From positions 186,001 through 250,000 of the forward strand of contig NZ_JAQMUB010000088.1 of the NCBI RefSeq assembly GCF_028330965.1: a DNA stretch of 64,000 bases. Direction: 5' to 3'. Both the position numbers and the translations under genes were made by a program. The DNA is from Oscillatoria sp. CS-180. GTDB lineage: Bacteria; Cyanobacteriota; Cyanobacteriia; Phormidesmidales; Phormidesmidaceae. Positions 60,652-64,000 of the stretch are shown piece by piece. Below the pieces are notes generated by a model. That model saw nothing but the letters and a program-made list of their open reading frames with translations. It was not told the DNA's origin and did not search any database. Position 1 is the stretch's first letter; each line of letters opens with the position of its first letter.

Positions 60652-60702
60652 AAGTATGCCAGTGCTGATGGAGTATCGAAGGACGTCATTCTTCAGCTTT
60701 TT

Positions 60703-60800
60703 ACAGCTGTAGCCATCTAGGTTTGTGCATTCCCAATAGCATCCGGGTGCTTAGCATAGGCTAGATGGCTCGCCGTTTTGTCCTAGCGGAACTGGCGATG
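60703..60800 (+). repeat. Interspersed repeat family 1, copy H
   Basis: ACAGCTGTAGCCATCTAGG, then TTTGTGCATTC, then AGCATCCGGGTGCTTAGCATAG, then GATGGCTCGCCGTTTTGTCC, then AGCGGAACTGGCGATG. The left and middle parts match copy C almost exactly. The right end lacks the final ACAGCTAT. It lies between the HAD gene start and the 95-residue protein gene. Confidence 0.85.
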
Positions 60801-60812
60801 TTCAAGTCCACA

Positions 60813-61100
60813 TTAAGCCTGCTTGTTTCGATATCGCAGACTGGTTTGGTTCGCCTCAACACAAGCTTGAGGATCGACAAGAAAGGTTTTTCCCAACGCG
60901 ATCGCTTGCTGAAGCTGCTCCTCAGTCATGTTTTTGTAAGCAGGCTTCTCAATCACCTGATACCACTCACAACCACAAATATTATCCAGAATAATTCTGG
61001 CGAAGCAGTGATTGAAGCGCACAGGATAACCACCCTTTTGGGCAGCTGCAGGCAGTTGTCGATTGACAAGATTGAGATACTGCTCCGTTAGTATTGACAT
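60813..61100 (-). CDS. Conserved cyanobacterial hypothetical protein
   Basis: A 95-residue protein with the pattern LNLVNRQLPAAAQKGGYPVRFNHCFARIILDNICGCEWYQVI, then EEQLQQAIALGKTFL. This looks like a small conserved family of cyanobacteria that I have no name for. It is probably a helical cytoplasmic protein. Similar proteins are sometimes loosely labelled acetyltransferase-like, but no GNAT motif is visible. The ATG at 61100 is used, and the C-terminal part is short and basic. Function unknown. Confidence 0.75.
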   Translation of the reverse strand: MSILTEQYLNLVNRQLPAAAQKGGYPVRFNHCFARIILDNICGCEWYQVIEKPAYKNMTEEQLQQAIALGKTFLVDPQACVEANQTSLRYRNKQA

Positions 61101-61216
61101 TTCGCTTGCCTATTTGGATTTCGACAGATGAACGCCGTCTTTCAGCCTGCTGCTCTGTCAGACTATGACCAAGTGGCTATGATCAAATACCTTTGACCGC
61201 TCCAATCACTGACCGA

Positions 61217-62161
61217 TCAAATCACAGATAGTTCGGTCTCTAAGCAAGCCGAAATCGTTTCGACGACTGACTGAGCCAGAGCATCATAGTCATAGCCGCC
61301 TTCTAATCCAAAGAGAATATTAGGCTGAATTTCTCGACAATATCGCGTGAAGACGGCGTAGTCAGCCGGCTGTAGCGAAACGCCCGCCAGCGGATCCGCC
61401 AGATTGGCATCATATCCAGCACTGATGATGAGAAAATCGGGCTTGAAATCTCTGAGGAAGGGCATCACAGCGTCTTCAAACTGAGCCTGATAGTCCGGTA
61501 GGGTGCTGCCGCGAGACATGGGAATATTCAGGACATTGTTGTGCAGTCCTCGTTCGGTTGCACGTCCCGTACCAGGATAAGCAGGAAACTGATGCAGCGA
61601 ACAGTAAGCAATGTTGGCGTTGTCTTCCACCAATGCCTGAGTACCGTTGCCGTGATGTACATCCCAATCCAAAATGGCAATTCGGTTGATGTTGGGCTGT
61701 TGCAGGGCATAGTGAGCCGCGATCGCCGCATTGCCAAACAAGCAAAATCCCATGCCGCGATCGCTCACAGCATGGTGTCCTGGAGGACGAGAGAGCACAA
61801 ACGTTGATTGTGACGCCTGCAAAACCCGATCCACACCATCCAGCCAAGCATTCACCGCTAGCAACGCCACCTCAAAGCTGGCTGACGAAATAGGCGTATC
61901 CGGATCGAGCAAACCCCCGCCCGTTTTCGCCAACTGTTCCAGACTGTCAACATATTGCGAATGATGCTGTGCACGCACCCAGGGAAGCGGATCTCGGTCG
62001 GCGATCGCCGTCGGCACCTGCCAGCGCAATTGAGATGACCACGGAGCTGCCCGTAGAGCTTTCGCGATCGCGGCGAGGCGACCCGAATTCTCTGGATGCA
62101 TGTACCCAGTGTCATGGTTGAGAAAGGCATCGGAATAGATGACAGTTAGCTGAGAAGTCAT
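61217..62161 (-). CDS. Histone deacetylase-like amidohydrolase
   Basis: A 314-residue protein of the arginase/deacetylase fold (histone deacetylase family). HPENSGRLAAI is near the N-terminus, and VLSRPPGHHAVSDRGMGFCLFGNAAIAA has the catalytic His pair. AILDWDVHHGNGTQALV carries the zinc-binding Asp and His, and FLIISAGYDANLADPLAG the other zinc Asp. A final LEGGYDYDAL motif is present. Bacterial homologues deacetylate acetylpolyamines or acetyl-lysine. The substrate is unknown. ATG 62161 is used; it is divergent from gyrA. Confidence 0.95.
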   Translation of the reverse strand: MTSQLTVIYSDAFLNHDTGYMHPENSGRLAAIAKALRAAPWSSQLRWQVPTAIADRDPLPWVRAQHHSQYVDSLEQLAKTGGGLLDPDTPISSASFEVALLAVNAWLDGVDRVLQASQSTFVLSRPPGHHAVSDRGMGFCLFGNAAIAAHYALQQPNINRIAILDWDVHHGNGTQALVEDNANIAYCSLHQFPAYPGTGRATERGLHNNVLNIPMSRGSTLPDYQAQFEDAVMPFLRDFKPDFLIISAGYDANLADPLAGVSLQPADYAVFTRYCREIQPNILFGLEGGYDYDALAQSVVETISACLETELSVI

Positions 62162-62230
62162 GCGTTGAAAAACTACGCTGAAGCGGTTTTGAACGTCTGT
62201 TCTCCCAGCATACCGCTATCTCAAGGAAGG

Positions 62231-62273
62231 CGAAAAAGCGTGTTAAAATAGGCATACTGTCACACGTTTTTCG
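62231..62273 (+). promoter_or_regulatory. gyrA upstream inverted repeat around a TAAAAT -10 element
   Basis: Imperfect inverted repeat with arms CGAAAAAGCGTGT (62231-62243) and CACACGTTTTTCG (62261-62273). TAAAAT (62244-62249) lies next to the left arm. It could be a promoter under the control of a dimeric regulator. No -35 element is clear. Confidence 0.4.
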
Positions 62274-62355
62274 ACGAATTTAGCCGCTTTAACCACATGC
62301 GATTCAAACCCTTGGTTTTTGGCTAAATTTTTGCGATTTTGGAGCTTTTTAACTC

Positions 62356-64000
62356 ATGACAATTATCCCCACAGACTTGCGGAACGAAATGTCCCGTTCT
62401 TATCTGGAATACGCCATGAGCGTAATCGTGGGGCGAGCACTGCCAGACGCAAGAGATGGCCTGAAGCCAGTGCACCGGCGCATCCTCTATGCCATGCATG
62501 AGTTAGGGTTGACCTTTGATCGTCCCTTTAGAAAGTGTGCCCGTGTCGTCGGGGAAGTGCTGGGTAAATATCACCCCCATGGCGATACCGCTGTTTACGA
62601 TGCGCTAGTACGGATGGCGCAAGATTTCTCCATGCGTGCGCCCCTGATCAACGGCCACGGCAACTTCGGCTCCATCGACAACGATCCACCAGCCGCTATG
62701 CGATACACGGAGTGTCGCCTACAAGCGCTCACCAGTGAATCGCTCCTGCAAGACATTGAAGCCGACACTGTTGACTTTGCTGATAACTTTGACGGTTCAC
62801 AGCAAGAACCGATTGTTCTGCCATCTCGGGTGCCGCAGCTGCTGCTGAACGGATCCTCTGGAATTGCGGTAGGAATGGCGACCAACATTCCGCCTCACAA
62901 CCTGACCGAACTTCTCAACGGCGTCATCCAGCTGATTCGCAATCCGGAGATTACGACTGCCGAGCTAATGCAAATCATCCCTGGGCCTGACTTTCCAACG
63001 GGCGCCCAGATTTTAGGGACAAGTGGCATCCGGGACGCTTATACCACTGGACGCGGCTCAGTCACCATGCGGGGAGTCGCCAATATTGAAACGATTGAGC
63101 AGCGAGGCCGTCCTGATCGCGATGCCATCATTATTACAGAATTGCCGTATCAGACGAACAAAGCAGCGCTGATTGAAAAGATTGCAGAGATGGTCAACGA
63201 TCGCCGTTTGGACGGCATCTCTGACATTCGTGATGAGAGTGATCGCGATGGTATGCGGATCGTCATTGAGCTGAAGCGAGACGCTTATCCCCGTGTCGTG
63301 CTCAATAACCTCTATAAGCAAACGCCTCTGCAAAATAATTTTGGCGTCAACATGCTGGCTTTAGTGGATGGGGAACCCCAGCTGCTGGGGATCAAGCAAT
63401 TTTTGGAGGTTTTCGTTGACTTCCGCGTTGAAACCATCACTCGCCGCACTCAATATCAGCTTCGCAAAGCCGAACAGCGGGATCACATCCTGCAAGGCTA
63501 TTTGATTGCGCTAGATAATATGGACGCCATCATTGCCCTGATCCGTCAGGCGGCAGATACGCCCACGGCAAAGCAAGAGCTGATCGAGAACTACGGACTG
63601 ACTGAACTGCAATCGGACGCCATTCTGCAAATGCAGCTCCGACGTCTGACCGCTTTAGAAACCGACAAAATTCAGCAAGAGCACGAAGACTTGCAGGCGA
63701 CAATTGCGGACCTGCGCGATATCTTGGCCCAACGAGAGCGGATTTTAGACATCATCGTTTCGGAGTTGGAGGACCTGCGCGATCGCTTTGGTGATGAGCG
63801 GCGCACGATGATTGAAAGGGACGCTGGCGATCTGACTGATATCTCACTGATCGCCAATGAGCAAGTCGTTATCCTCGTGACAGAATATGGCTACATCAAA
63901 CGGATGCCAGTCGATACCTTTGAAGCGCAAAGTCGTGCAACCCGAGGCAAAGCCGGAGCTAGAATCAAAGACGATGATGGCATTCAGCACTTTATGACCT
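62356..64000 (+). CDS. gyrA: DNA gyrase subunit A (5' part; runs off the window)
   Basis: The first about 548 residues of GyrA are in the window. [36 protein letters not shown] and the catalytic tyrosine in [10 protein letters not shown] are present, as is [20 protein letters not shown]. The quinolone-resistance region lies in this part. The C-terminal DNA-wrapping domain begins around [18 protein letters not shown], and the gene continues past base 64000. GyrA with GyrB introduces negative supercoils. ATG 62356 has GGAG at 62341-62344. It is divergent from the deacetylase-like gene. Confidence 0.97.
   Translation, partial: MTIIPTDLRNEMSRSYLEYAMSVIVGRALPDARDGLKPVHRRILYAMHELGLTFDRPFRKCARVVGEVLGKYHPHGDTAVYDALVRMAQDFSMRAPLINGHGNFGSIDNDPPAAMRYTECRLQALTSESLLQDIEADTVDFADNFDGSQQEPIVLPSRVPQLLLNGSSGIAVGMATNIPPHNLTELLNGVIQLIRNPEITTAELMQIIPGPDFPTGAQILGTSGIRDAYTTGRGSVTMRGVANIETIEQRGRPDRDAIIITELPYQTNKAALIEKIAEMVNDRRLDGISDIRDESDRDGMRIVIELKRDAYPRVVLNNLYKQTPLQNNFGVNMLALVDGEPQLLGIKQFLEVFVDFRVETITRRTQYQLRKAEQRDHILQGYLIALDNMDAIIALIRQAADTPTAKQELIENYGLTELQSDAILQMQLRRLTALETDKIQQEHEDLQATIADLRDILAQRERILDIIVSELEDLRDRFGDERRTMIERDAGDLTDISLIANEQVVILVTEYGYIKRMPVDTFEAQSRATRGKAGARIKDDDGIQHFMT

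Overview
The window is a stretch of cyanobacterial chromosome. The evidence is the high density of the HIP1 octamer GCGATCGC in genes and spacers, a carboxysome shell gene (ccmP), a Tic20-type protein, a hetZ-patU pair, a PRC-barrel protein, a DUF1802 protein, Uma2 and PEP-CTERM proteins, and an intein in dnaB. The hetZ-patU pair suggests a filamentous lineage, but nothing here shows that the organism makes heterocysts. No phage, plasmid, CRISPR or complete insertion sequence was found, so the gene content is mostly housekeeping. The unusual material is in the spacers.

Layout. 0-7 kb: a PLP-dependent lyase-like enzyme, a small secreted protein, an ArsR regulator with a short-chain dehydrogenase facing thioredoxin, an old-yellow-enzyme reductase and a NodZ-like glycosyltransferase. 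7-13 kb: ccmP and tilS, minC without minD/minE, a 65-residue CxxC protein, Tic20, a fumarylacetoacetate hydrolase family enzyme, rpsF and a coiled-coil protein. 13-21 kb: an SLH protein, a secreted protein, a decayed DUF255 gene, a PRC-barrel protein, a TPR protein, a GH10-like hydrolase and an 8-oxoguanine deaminase-like amidohydrolase. 21-30 kb: hetZ-patU, two overlapping L,D-transpeptidases, PsiE, and dnaB with a 496-residue intein in its P-loop. 30-41 kb: a secreted protein with six copies of ISPDSQSPNNR, the DUF4129-DUF4350-MoxR-DUF58 operon, an FHA-fused class A PBP, bioY-lspA, an ion channel and a PEP-CTERM protein. 41-50 kb: a cobalamin riboswitch ahead of cbiX, an MFS transporter, a DUF433 protein, tRNA-Gly(TCC), the ergothioneine genes egtC-egtB-egtD and a cyclophilin. 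50-64 kb: an ABC permease, a 2Fe-2S thioredoxin-like protein, a solitary DNA methyltransferase, a Uma2 protein, cbiT, a two-RCK channel, metK-DUF1802, a HAD phosphatase, a histone-deacetylase-like enzyme and the 5' part of gyrA.

At least three families of short interspersed repeats lie between the genes. Family 1 is about 100 bp, with six full and two partial copies in both orientations. Family 2 has three copies and family 3 has two. Family 1 copies supply the C-terminal codons of one gene, apparently the stop codon of another, and abut a decayed gene fragment. They look like non-autonomous mobile elements or structured-RNA repeats; no matching transposase is in the window. Two further single-copy inverted-repeat segments (5424-5682 and 41698-41824) look like foldback elements.

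Functional links: thioredoxin, ergothioneine synthesis, the OYE reductase and the 8-oxoguanine deaminase bear on redox and damage control. The FHA-PBP, L,D-transpeptidases, minC, lspA and SLH protein bear on the envelope and division. cbiX, cbiT and the B12 riboswitch bear on cobalamin. All functional names rest on motif recognition by eye, without database searches.
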